The translations under genes were made by a program, and so were the position numbers. From a bacterium (GTDB lineage: Bacteria > Oederibacteriota > CAKKQC01): a stretch of 64,000 nt of DNA. Below the pieces are notes generated by a model. It had not been told where the DNA came from. It saw nothing but the letters and a program-made list of their open reading frames with translations, and ran no database searches. The stretch's first letter is position 1; each line of letters begins with the position of its first letter. Shown here piece by piece: positions 8,437-16,295 of this stretch. The stretch is from the NCBI GenBank assembly GCA_919901855.1, contig CAKKQC010000012.1:99035-163034 (forward strand). Direction: 5' to 3'.

Positions 8437-9265
8437 CTCCCGGACGATCCTCGCGGCCGCGGCCCTGGCCGCGGCCGTGGCATCCTCCGCGATCGCGGCG
8501 GAGCCGTCCGTCACCGTCGACCCGGCCGAGGTCCGGCCCGGGAGCTGGACCATCGTTCGTGTGACGGGGGCCAAAGGCCCCGGCGTCGTCCGCGCGCTCG
8601 GCCGCGAGATCCCGCTGTTCGCCGCCGAGGGCGGCCTGCGGGCCCTCGTACCGGTACCTCTTGGTACCGGCGCGGGCCGCAAGCCGTGCCAGGCCGTCCT
8701 GCGCGGCGGCACGCTGTCCTTCGCCGTCCGCGTCGTGGCCCGCGTCGAGCCGCCGCGGCAGTCCCTGCCCACGCTCGAGGTGACGGACAAGACCGCGAAC
8801 GCCCTCAAGTCGGGGAACGTGATCCTGGGCCGCGCCTTCCGGCAGACCGGGCCGGACGCCCTCTGGTCGTCCCCCTTGAGGTTTCCCCTCCAGGGCCGGC
8901 TGACCTCGGGCTACGGCATCACGCGGTCGTACGCCGGGACCGCCCAGTGGCCGCACCGCGGAATCGACATCGCGGCGCCCGACGGCTGGCCCGTCGTCGC
9001 CGCCGCCGCCGGCCGCGTCCTGGTTTCGCGCCGGATCGACGCCTACGGGAACGCGGTCGTCCTCGACCACGGCCAGACCGTGCACACGATCTACTTCCAC
9101 ATGAGCGCGCGCCAGGTCGTCGAGGGCCAGCGCGTCGAGGCAGGCCAGGTCATCGGGATGGTGGGGGCTACCGGGATCGCGACCGGGCCGCACCTGCATT
9201 TCGGGACCTATCTGGGGGCCGTGGCGGTCGATCCCGAGGAGATGATGAGCCGCGGGCTGCCCTGA
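8399..9265 (+). CDS. M23 family metallopeptidase (LytM domain), secreted
   Basis: 288 residues. A hydrophobic signal-like segment (about 15-34, ending in AIAAEP) leads into a beta-rich domain (about 36-130) and a LytM/M23 peptidase domain (about 160-285). The zinc ligands are visible: H186 and D190 in PHRGID, and the HxH pair at 265-267 in TGPHLHFG. Such enzymes cleave peptidoglycan peptide cross-links, or act as LytM activators when degenerate; this one looks catalytically complete. A perfect 8-bp hairpin, CCGGTACC with a TCTT loop, lies in the coding sequence at 8651-8670 and is translated as part of the linker. Confidence 0.9.
   Translation: MKAPAPFVAAADSSRTILAAAALAAAVASSAIAAEPSVTVDPAEVRPGSWTIVRVTGAKGPGVVRALGREIPLFAAEGGLRALVPVPLGTGAGRKPCQAVLRGGTLSFAVRVVARVEPPRQSLPTLEVTDKTANALKSGNVILGRAFRQTGPDALWSSPLRFPLQGRLTSGYGITRSYAGTAQWPHRGIDIAAPDGWPVVAAAAGRVLVSRRIDAYGNAVVLDHGQTVHTIYFHMSARQVVEGQRVEAGQVIGMVGATGIATGPHLHFGTYLGAVAVDPEEMMSRGLP
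8651..8670. repeat. Perfect GGTACC hairpin inside the M23 gene
   Basis: CCGGTACC and GGTACCGG flank a TCTT loop. It is read through as coding sequence. A similar GGTAC-based hairpin is at 24874-24896. Confidence 0.5.
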
Positions 9266-9270
9266 CCGGC

Positions 9271-9314
9271 GGCCCCAAGCGGCCGTCGGAGTTTCTGCGG
9301 ACGCCGAAACTCCG
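9271..9314 (-). repeat. Tandem-hairpin repeat, copy A (intergenic)
   Basis: Read on the minus strand it starts with a 9-bp stem beginning CGGAGTTTC (arms 9287-9295 and 9306-9314), whose inner part has three more pairs around a TC centre, followed by a smaller GGCC stem (9271-9284). It lies just after the M23 stop and before the htpX promoter. It shares its core and layout with copies B-D. It may also serve as a terminator here. Confidence 0.6.
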
Positions 9315-9321
9315 CTGAACG

Positions 9322-9327
9322 TATAAT
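9322..9327 (+). promoter_or_regulatory. -10 box (TATAAT) of htpX
   Basis: A consensus TATAAT, 23 bases before the htpX ATG, leaving room for the GGAGG site at 9334-9338. This is one of the few conventional leaders in the window. Confidence 0.55.
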
Positions 9328-9350
9328 GGTATCGGAGGTAACGAATTCCC

Positions 9351-10223
9351 ATGAACTACTTCAAAACGTTCCTGCTCATGCTCGCCATGATCGCGCTGTG
9401 CATGTTCGTCGGCGAACTCGTCGGCGGCCTGCGCGGGGCGGCGTTCGCCTTCATCATCGCCGCGGTCATGAACTTCGCCATGTACTGGGTCTCGGACAAG
9501 ATCGTGATCTCCATGCACGGGGCCGTCGAGGTCGGGGCCAAGGAGGCTCCCGGGCTCTACCGCGCGGTCCAGCGGCTCTCGCAGGCGGGCAACCTGCCGA
9601 TGCCGAAGATCTACGTCTTCGACTCCGACCAGCCCAACGCGTTCGCGACCGGACGCAACGTGAACCACGCGGCCGTGGCCGCGTCGCGCGGGCTCCTCGA
9701 GATGATGCCCCAGAACGAGCTCGAGGCCGTGATCGCGCACGAGCTGTCGCACATCAAGCACCGGGACATGCTGATCTCGACGATGGCGGCCGTCATGGCG
9801 GGCGCGATCATGATGCTCGGCCGGATGGCCATGTACGCCCAGATCTTCGGGGGCGGGCGGCGGAGTGACGACGACCGCGAGGGCGGCGGGATCGCGGCCC
9901 TGGCCCTGATCATCCTCGCGCCCTTCGCGGCATTCCTGATCCAGATGGCGATCTCGCGGTCGCGCGAGTACGCGGCGGACGAGGGGTCGGCGGCGCTCAC
10001 GGGCGACCCGGCGGCGCTCAAGAAGGCGCTGGCGCGGATCCACCGAACGGTGGAGGAGGTCCCCATGGACCAGGCCGCGCCCGCGACCGCGCACCTGTAC
10101 ATCATGAACCCGTTTGCCGGCGGAGGGTTCGTCTCGAACCTGTTCAGCACGCATCCGTCGCTGGACCGCCGGATCGCCCGTCTCGAGGAGATCTCGGACG
10201 GGAAGATAATCCCCGTCTTCTGA
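9351..10223 (+). CDS. htpX: Membrane zinc protease HtpX (M48)
   Basis: Cytoplasmic-membrane protease of the M48B family that degrades misfolded membrane proteins. At 290 residues it has the usual length. Two N-terminal helices (about 5-22 and 28-48) precede the zinc motif H130-E131-LS-H134 (IAHELSHIKH). Two further hydrophobic segments follow, then the third ligand in SREYAADE. The end HPSLDRRIARLEEI is typical. A GGAGGTAA-type ribosome site precedes the start. Confidence 0.95.
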   Translation: MNYFKTFLLMLAMIALCMFVGELVGGLRGAAFAFIIAAVMNFAMYWVSDKIVISMHGAVEVGAKEAPGLYRAVQRLSQAGNLPMPKIYVFDSDQPNAFATGRNVNHAAVAASRGLLEMMPQNELEAVIAHELSHIKHRDMLISTMAAVMAGAIMMLGRMAMYAQIFGGGRRSDDDREGGGIAALALIILAPFAAFLIQMAISRSREYAADEGSAALTGDPAALKKALARIHRTVEEVPMDQAAPATAHLYIMNPFAGGGFVSNLFSTHPSLDRRIARLEEISDGKIIPVF

Positions 10224-10253
10224 TATGGCCGGGGGGGCCGGCCGTGGCCCCTC

Positions 10254-10259
10254 TATACT
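10254..10259 (+). promoter_or_regulatory. -10 box (TATACT) of tilS
   Basis: Ends exactly 6 bases before ATG 10266, so the first base of the start codon would be +1. A short GC-rich inverted repeat (about 10228-10250) lies just upstream and could end htpX transcription. Confidence 0.45.
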
Positions 10260-10265
10260 GAAGGA

Positions 10266-11327
10266 ATGGCTTCACTGCCGCCGAGGGAGTTCACGGGCGC
10301 CGTGCGCGACTGGTGCGCGGCCCACGGCCTGATCCCGCGGGACGCAGCTCCGGGTGCGGCGGGGCGCCGCACCCGCATCGTTGTGGGGGTCTCGGGCGGC
10401 CCCGACTCGCTCGCCCTCCTCCAGGCGCTGCACGAGCTTTCCGGACCCCTGGGCCTCTCCCTCCACGTCGCGCACCTCGATCACGGGCTGCGGCGGGGGT
10501 CGGCCGCCGACGCCGCGTTCACTGCCGCCCGGGCGCGGGCGCTGGGCTGGCCCTGCACTACCGGCCGGACGGCCGTGGCCGCGCTCGCGCGCCGCCGCCG
10601 GATCTCGCTAGAGGAAGCGGGTCGGCTCGCCCGGTACTCGTTCTTCCACCGGGTCGCGACCCGCGGCGGGTATCGCCTCGTGGCCGTCGGCCACACCCGG
10701 GACGACCAGGCCGAGACGGTGCTCATGCGTCTGATGCGCGGGGCGTCGATGAGCGGGCTGGCCGGGATCGCGCCGCGCCGGGGGTTGATTGATCCGCTGG
10801 CCCGCGCGGCGACGCGGGGCTCCGCGGTTGAGGTAATCCGCCCCCTTCTGGCGCGCTCGCGCGGCGAAGTGGAGGCCTTTCTGCGGCTACGCAGACTGAC
10901 TCCGAGGCGGGACCCGTCGAACACTTGTCCCGACTTCCTGCGCAACCGGATCCGGCGCGAGCTCATTCCATATCTGGAGCGCCGGTACAACCCCGCGGTT
11001 CGCGCGGCGCTGGCCCGGGCCGGCGAGGTGCTGGCGGAGGAGGACGGGCTCCTCGAGGCCGGGGCCCTGGCAGCTCTGAAGCGGGTGACGCGCGGGCGCG
11101 GCGTCCCGGGGCTGGACCTGCGGGGCCTGGCCCGGCTCCCGGTCGCGACCCGGCGGCGGGTCCTGCGGCTCGCGGCGGTCGGCGCGGGGACGGATCTCAA
11201 CCGGCTGACGCAGCCGCACCTGGACGCGCTCGTGCGGCTCACCGGCGCGGGCGCGGGGGAGACCCACCTGCCGGGCCTCCGCGCGACGGCGGGAGGCCGC
11301 GTTCTGCGTCTCCGGCGCGTACACTAG
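10266..11327 (+). CDS. tilS: tRNA(Ile)-lysidine synthase
   Basis: Converts C34 of the CAU anticodon of tRNA-Ile2 to lysidine. 353 residues. The PP-loop SGGPDS is at residues 43-48, followed by AHLDHGLR, VGHTRDDQAETVLMRLMRG, a LIRPLL-type segment (here EVIRPLLARSR) and DPSN with FLRNRIRRELIPYLE, all diagnostic for TilS. The C-terminal part is short, so the TilS C-terminal substrate domain is reduced. No ribosome site is needed if the transcript is leaderless. Confidence 0.95.
   Translation: MASLPPREFTGAVRDWCAAHGLIPRDAAPGAAGRRTRIVVGVSGGPDSLALLQALHELSGPLGLSLHVAHLDHGLRRGSAADAAFTAARARALGWPCTTGRTAVAALARRRRISLEEAGRLARYSFFHRVATRGGYRLVAVGHTRDDQAETVLMRLMRGASMSGLAGIAPRRGLIDPLARAATRGSAVEVIRPLLARSRGEVEAFLRLRRLTPRRDPSNTCPDFLRNRIRRELIPYLERRYNPAVRAALARAGEVLAEEDGLLEAGALAALKRVTRGRGVPGLDLRGLARLPVATRRRVLRLAAVGAGTDLNRLTQPHLDALVRLTGAGAGETHLPGLRATAGGRVLRLRRVH
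11320..11325 (+). promoter_or_regulatory. -10 box (TACACT) of the 11.3-18.6 kb membrane-protein operon
   Basis: TACACT overlaps the tilS stop region and ends 6 bases before ATG 11332. Confidence 0.4.
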
Positions 11328-11331
11328 CCGC

Positions 11332-13827
11332 ATGCGCCGCCGGCTGCCCCGCGTCCTGGCCCTGTCCCTGCTCGGCGGCTGGGCGCTCCTCCTCCTGGTC
11401 CGCGCGGCGCCGGGCTACCTGCCCGACCTCGGGTTCATCAAGGCCCTCATCGACCGGTTCATCAAGGAGCACACGGACGACGCCGGCGTCGTCTACGCCC
11501 TCCACTATCACGGCGAGATGCTGCTCAAGACCGGCCTCCTGCACGCCGTGCTCGCCGGGTGCGGGGCGGCGGCGGCGCGCGTCCTCGTGCCCGGCGGGGC
11601 GGCGGGGCTCCTGGTGCCCTGGGGCGTCGGGTTCGGGGTCGCCGGGCTGCTCACGCTCGGGTGGGGGCTGACGGGTCTCATGTTCGCGGGCCCCGTGGTC
11701 GGGCTCTCGCTCGTGCTCGCCGCCGCCGTGTGGACCACGCGGTCCGGCGCCGGGCTCCGCCGCGCCGTCGGGGGCCTCCCGGCGGTCGCGGTGAGGTCCC
11801 TCGCGGGGGTGCCCTGGTGGACACCCGTGACGGCCGGGCTGGCGCTCGTCTTCCTCGTCGCGCTCGCCCTGCCGCCCGACACCTCGTGGGACGCCGTCGT
11901 CTACCATCTGCGAGTGCCCTCGTTCTTCGTGGCGGAGCACCGGATCTTCCATATGCCCACGCACCACTTCACCGCGTTTCCCCTGGTCACCGAGATGCAC
12001 TACGCGTGGCTCATGCTCCTGGGCGGGCTCGAGCGGATGGGGCTGGGCACGGCGCCGCGGCTCTTCCATGTGGGTTGCGCGGTCGCGGGCGCCGCGGCCG
12101 CGGGCCGGCTCGCGGGCCGGCTGGCCGGAGCCTATGCGGGCTGGCTCGCGGGCGCCCTCGTCCTGCTCTGCCCCGTGACGGGCGCGATCGCGGTTCGCGC
12201 GTACAACGACTACTCGCAGACGGCGCTGACCGGGATCGCGCTGATCCTCATGTTCGAGCGGCCGCGCGGAGCGGCGCGGCTCGCGGGCGCCGTGCTCGGC
12301 AGCGCCCTCGCGGCGAAGTACACGGCCGTCCTGCCCTTCGGCGTGCTCGCCATGCTCTGGTTCCGGCTGTCCCGGATGCCGTACGCCGTGGCGGCCGTCC
12401 TCGTCGCGCCCTGGAGCCTCAAGAACCTCCTCCTCACCGGGAACCCCGCCGCCCCCCTCCTGGGGGGATTGTTCCCGTCCGCCGGGCCCGAGACCGCGTT
12501 CCAGTTCTCGGCCTACTCGTCCCACGTCGGCGGCATGAGCTTCTCGCCCGAGGCGGCGGGGAACGCCGTCGGCGCCCTGCTCGTCCCGGGGCCCGGCGAG
12601 GCGCTCTCGGAGGTCCTGTGGATGCTCGCGCCCGCGGCCTGGCTCCTGCCCGGCCTCCCGCCGGCCGGACGCCGGCTCGGGCTGATCACCGCCGGGCTCA
12701 CGGCGGGCTGGATGATGCTCACGCCCCAGCTCCGGTTCTATATGGGAGTCCTTCCGGCGCTCGCGGCTCTTGCCGCCGTGGGCTGGTCCCGGATCGAGGC
12801 CGCAGCCCCCCGCCGGGCGGTCGCCGTGCTCGGCCCCGTCCTCGGGGTCGTGCTCGGGCTGAACCTCATCCGGATGCCGATCGACCACATCCGGCTCTTC
12901 GACCCGCTCCCGTTCGTGTTCGGCCGCGAGACCGCGTGGGACAACGCCGCGCGCGCCCTGTACCCCGCGCCCTTCTACGGCCGCATCGCGGACTGGGCGA
13001 ACGGCTCGCTGCCGCGGAACGCGCGGCTGCTGGTCATGGTGGACATCAAGGCGCACGACATCTGGCGGCGCACCTACCACGACTTCCAGTACGCGAAGCC
13101 GGGCGTGTTCCTGCGATGGCTGCGCGAGGGCGGCTCGGTCGCGGGGCTCCTCCGCAAGCTCCGGGAGGAGGGGGTCACGCACATCCTGGTCGTGCGCCAG
13201 CGGACGCGCGACGTCGGGAACCACTACTCGTGGGAGGGGCCGGAACTGGCGGAGGCGGCCGAGTTCCTGGCGGCGCACACGGTCGCGCTGGCCCAGACGC
13301 AGATGGTCGAGGTCCTGCGGGTGGACGCGCGGCCGCATCCGCGCCGCTCCCTGGACGGCTACGGCTGGATGCTCTTCACGCATCCCGAGAACCTGCTCAT
13401 CTGGGGGCGCGACGCCGAGGCGGCCCGGCTCCTCGAGACCACCGCACGGCTGGCCCCGTGGCTGAAGGGCCTCAATACGTTCCTCGGGATGTCGCTCGCC
13501 CGCGGCCGGCGGTTCGGCGAGGCGGAGCGCGTGCTCGCGGCGGCCGTGCGTGAGGGGGGCGGGGAGGCCGCGACGGCCGCGTTCCTGCTCGGCCAGGTGC
13601 GGCAGTTCCGCGGGGACCGGGCCGGGGCGGCGGCCGCCTGGCGCGAGTGCCTGCGGCTGGACCCCCGGCGGGCGGACGCGCACCACGGGCTGGCGCTCGT
13701 GCTGTTCGACCTCGGGGCCGAGACCGACGCCCTGCGCGAGGCGGAGGAGGCGTGCCGGCTCGACCCGGCAAACGCCGAGTACGCGCAGGTGCGGGCCGGG
13801 ATCGCCTCCGCGCTGGGGAAGCCATGA
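11332..13827 (+). CDS. GT-C-like polytopic membrane protein with TPR tail (paralog 1)
   Basis: 831 residues. About ten to twelve membrane helices fill residues 5-540. A long extracytoplasmic stretch follows, then TPR-like helices near the C terminus (about 700-825: ARLLETTARLAP, GEAERVLAAAV, AAAWRECLRLDPRRADAHHG). The loop near residue 183, WDAVVYHLRVP with a following FPLVTEMHYA, resembles the first-loop acidic motif of GT-C glycosyltransferases such as the PMT/ArnT group. Family assignment and donor are inferred. It is the first of three coupled paralogs; its stop overlaps the next ATG (ATGA). Confidence 0.65.
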   Translation: MRRRLPRVLALSLLGGWALLLLVRAAPGYLPDLGFIKALIDRFIKEHTDDAGVVYALHYHGEMLLKTGLLHAVLAGCGAAAARVLVPGGAAGLLVPWGVGFGVAGLLTLGWGLTGLMFAGPVVGLSLVLAAAVWTTRSGAGLRRAVGGLPAVAVRSLAGVPWWTPVTAGLALVFLVALALPPDTSWDAVVYHLRVPSFFVAEHRIFHMPTHHFTAFPLVTEMHYAWLMLLGGLERMGLGTAPRLFHVGCAVAGAAAAGRLAGRLAGAYAGWLAGALVLLCPVTGAIAVRAYNDYSQTALTGIALILMFERPRGAARLAGAVLGSALAAKYTAVLPFGVLAMLWFRLSRMPYAVAAVLVAPWSLKNLLLTGNPAAPLLGGLFPSAGPETAFQFSAYSSHVGGMSFSPEAAGNAVGALLVPGPGEALSEVLWMLAPAAWLLPGLPPAGRRLGLITAGLTAGWMMLTPQLRFYMGVLPALAALAAVGWSRIEAAAPRRAVAVLGPVLGVVLGLNLIRMPIDHIRLFDPLPFVFGRETAWDNAARALYPAPFYGRIADWANGSLPRNARLLVMVDIKAHDIWRRTYHDFQYAKPGVFLRWLREGGSVAGLLRKLREEGVTHILVVRQRTRDVGNHYSWEGPELAEAAEFLAAHTVALAQTQMVEVLRVDARPHPRRSLDGYGWMLFTHPENLLIWGRDAEAARLLETTARLAPWLKGLNTFLGMSLARGRRFGEAERVLAAAVREGGGEAATAAFLLGQVRQFRGDRAGAAAAWRECLRLDPRRADAHHGLALVLFDLGAETDALREAEEACRLDPANAEYAQVRAGIASALGKP

Positions 13828-16295
13828 GCCCGTTCCTCTCCGCCGCGGCGGCGGTCGCGTGGAGCGTCGCGCTGGTCGTCGGCTACGTCCGGGCCCGGCC
13901 GCCGGGCGCCCTCGCGCTCTTCCCGCAGGGCACGGATCCGTGGCGGCTGGACGTCTTCGCGCCCGCCGCCGGCGGCCACCTGCTCGCGATCGCGGCGGCC
14001 CTGCTCTGGGTCCTGGCCCTCGCGGCGTGGGGGGCCCCAGTGCTCGCGTGGCTCTCCCCGGGGGCGCCGACCAGCACCCGACCGCTGCGGCGCCACTTCG
14101 CCCTCGGGGCCGGGTTCGGCCTCCTCGGGCTCGCGGTCCTCGCGGCGGGCTGGACGGGGCTGATGGCGCCGGCGTCCCTGGGGCTGATCGTGCTCGTCCC
14201 CGCGATCTGCGGGGGCTGGCGCGCGAGCCGCGACCTCGCGCGGGACTCCGCGGACCTCCTGGCGTCCTGGCGGACGACGCCCGAAGGGTGGGCGCTCCGG
14301 GCCGCGGTAGCGCTCCCGATCCTGGCCGCCCTGCCGTCGATGCTCAGCCCCGAGGTGAGCTGGGACGCCATGGTCTACCACCTCCGCCTCCCGACCTTCT
14401 GGCTCATGGAGCACCGGCACTTCGCCCAGCCGGACACGCCGTTCACGGGCTACCCGTGCCTGACCGAGATCCACTACGCGCTCGTCATGGCCTTCGCCCG
14501 CAGCGACCGGCCGGCGAAGCTCATGCACGCCGCGTGCTGGCTCCTCGCCGCCCGCGCTCTCTTCCTCGCCGTGCGTCCCCATGGCCGCCTTCCCGCGTTC
14601 GGGGCGGCCCTGCTCTGGCTCGGCGCCCCCCTCGGGATCCTGCTCGCGGGAGCGGCCTATGTCGACCTCGCGACCGCGTGGCTCGTGACCCTGGCGGCGA
14701 TCGCGGCGCTCGGGGCGCCGTTCCTGGCCGGCGTCTTCTGCGGCGTCGCGTTCCTGACCAAGTTCACGGGCGGGTTCGCGTTCGTGGGGTTGCTGGCCTG
14801 CGTCGCATCCCGCGAGCCGAGGGGGCTCGTCCGCGCGATCGCCGGATTCTCGGTCCCCGCGGCCGCGTGGCTCGCGCGCGACTGGCTCGCGCTCGGGAAC
14901 CCCGTCTACCCGTTCGCCACGGGCCTCCTCGGCGGCGTCTCGTCGGCCACCGTCGACTACTGGCGGGCGCATCCGCCCGCGCCGGGGTCCGGGGAGATGC
15001 CCGGACCGCTGGCCCGGCTATGGCTCGCGCTCACGACCGAAGACGCGGGCGTCGGCGCGCCGCCGGGCTCGCTGTGGCTCGCCGCGCTCGGTCCCGCCGC
15101 GCTGGCCGGCCTTGCCGACCGCCGGTGGCGGTTCATCGCGGCCGCTGGCGCCCTGTGGCTCGCCCTCCCGCTCGACGGCCGGTTCCTCTTCCCGCTGCTC
15201 CCGGCGGCGATTCTCGCCGCGTCCCCGGCGTGGCGCTTACCGTGGTTCCGCTGGACGACCGGAGTCACGGTCGCCGTTCTGGTCCCGCTCGGGGCGTGGG
15301 ACGCGCTCCGGACCGCGACCGCCCAGTTCGACCCGCTGCCGCCCGCGCTGGGCCTCCGGGGCTTCGACCGGCACATGCGGTCCGGCCTGCCGCCCCAGCC
15401 CGAGTACTGGGAAGGGGCGATGATGGTCAACGCGCGGCTGTCGAAGCGCGCCCGCCTCCTGTTCGTTTCGGGCATCAAGAGCTACCGGTTCGACCGCCGG
15501 TGCACGGTTCCGCACCAGCATCTCGACCCGTGCCCGCTCCTGCGCGAGTGGACGCTCGCGCGGGAGCCCCGCCGGCTCGCGATCCGGCTCCGGGAGGCGG
15601 GATTCTCGCACGTGATCTACTTCCCGCGCGTGGCCGGGGTCCTGGCCGACCTCCCGTACGTGACCTTCGCGGCGTCCGACGCGGCGGGGATCGTGGCGTG
15701 GCTCCGGGGGTACACGACGTTCGATTTCCGGTGGGGCGAGATGCTCGCCTACGCCCTGACGCGCAACGTGCGTCCGCGCGCGCTCGGCCGGGTGCCTATC
15801 GTGGAGGAGTACGTGATGAAAGAGGCGACCAACTCCGCCGGCGCGCCAGGAGTTCCGGCGTCCGCCGGAACTCCAAGGGCCGCTCCTGCGGCCCCGTGGG
15901 CGATCTCCGCGCTCGAGAAGCTCGCGCCCGAATCTTCGACGCTGGGCCAGGCGCACGGGATCCGGACCCTCATGGGTCCGCCGCCCCGGCCGGCGGCGGC
16001 GTTGATTCCGCTGGGGGAGGCGACCAGGAGTCCCGAGGCGTCGCCCGCGACCTGGCGCGCCTACGCGTTCGCGCTGGGGGAGACCGGCGACGGGATGCGG
16101 GCGCTGGCCGGCTACCGGCAGGCGCTCGAGCTGCTGCCGACCGACGGCCAGGCCCACTTCGGGGCCGGCATCATACTCGCGCGCGGGGGCCGGCTCCGGG
16201 AGGCGGTCGAGGAGTTCGAGGCCGCGATCCGGATCGAGCCGGGCCGGGCCGAGTTCCGGCAGGCGCTCGCGCAGGTGTCCGCCGCGATCCGATGA
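13824..16295 (+). CDS. GT-C-like polytopic membrane protein with TPR tail (paralog 2)
   Basis: 823 residues, built like its upstream paralog: hydrophobic helices through about residue 500, the SWDAMVYHLRLP motif near residue 177 with YPCLTEIHYA after it, an extracytoplasmic domain, and a C-terminal TPR pair (MRALAGYRQALELLPTDGQAH, LREAVEEFEAAIRIEP). The linker before the TPRs (about 670-730) is unusual: it is proline/alanine-rich and encoded by at least four consecutive hairpins, including tandem-hairpin repeat copy B. That suggests a repeat element inserted in frame. ATG overlaps the upstream stop. A glycosyltransferase role is inferred only from topology and the acidic loop motif. Confidence 0.65.
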   Translation: MSPFLSAAAAVAWSVALVVGYVRARPPGALALFPQGTDPWRLDVFAPAAGGHLLAIAAALLWVLALAAWGAPVLAWLSPGAPTSTRPLRRHFALGAGFGLLGLAVLAAGWTGLMAPASLGLIVLVPAICGGWRASRDLARDSADLLASWRTTPEGWALRAAVALPILAALPSMLSPEVSWDAMVYHLRLPTFWLMEHRHFAQPDTPFTGYPCLTEIHYALVMAFARSDRPAKLMHAACWLLAARALFLAVRPHGRLPAFGAALLWLGAPLGILLAGAAYVDLATAWLVTLAAIAALGAPFLAGVFCGVAFLTKFTGGFAFVGLLACVASREPRGLVRAIAGFSVPAAAWLARDWLALGNPVYPFATGLLGGVSSATVDYWRAHPPAPGSGEMPGPLARLWLALTTEDAGVGAPPGSLWLAALGPAALAGLADRRWRFIAAAGALWLALPLDGRFLFPLLPAAILAASPAWRLPWFRWTTGVTVAVLVPLGAWDALRTATAQFDPLPPALGLRGFDRHMRSGLPPQPEYWEGAMMVNARLSKRARLLFVSGIKSYRFDRRCTVPHQHLDPCPLLREWTLAREPRRLAIRLREAGFSHVIYFPRVAGVLADLPYVTFAASDAAGIVAWLRGYTTFDFRWGEMLAYALTRNVRPRALGRVPIVEEYVMKEATNSAGAPGVPASAGTPRAAPAAPWAISALEKLAPESSTLGQAHGIRTLMGPPPRPAAALIPLGEATRSPEASPATWRAYAFALGETGDGMRALAGYRQALELLPTDGQAHFGAGIILARGGRLREAVEEFEAAIRIEPGRAEFRQALAQVSAAIR
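15849..15894 (+). repeat. Tandem-hairpin repeat, copy B (inside coding sequence)
   Basis: First hairpin: perfect 12-bp arms 15849-15860 and 15863-15874 around a TC centre. Second hairpin: perfect 7-bp GGGCCGC arms 15877-15883 and 15888-15894 with a TCCT loop. Two further hairpins follow in the same linker (15964-15979 and 15980-15997). All are translated in frame, giving a GVPASAGTPRAAPAAP-like linker. Confidence 0.7.

Noticed and set aside
9287-9314. Copy A as an ordinary intrinsic terminator only
   Set aside because: It lacks a T-run and shares its core and two-stem layout with copies inside genes, so a repeat family explains it better; a terminator role may be secondary.
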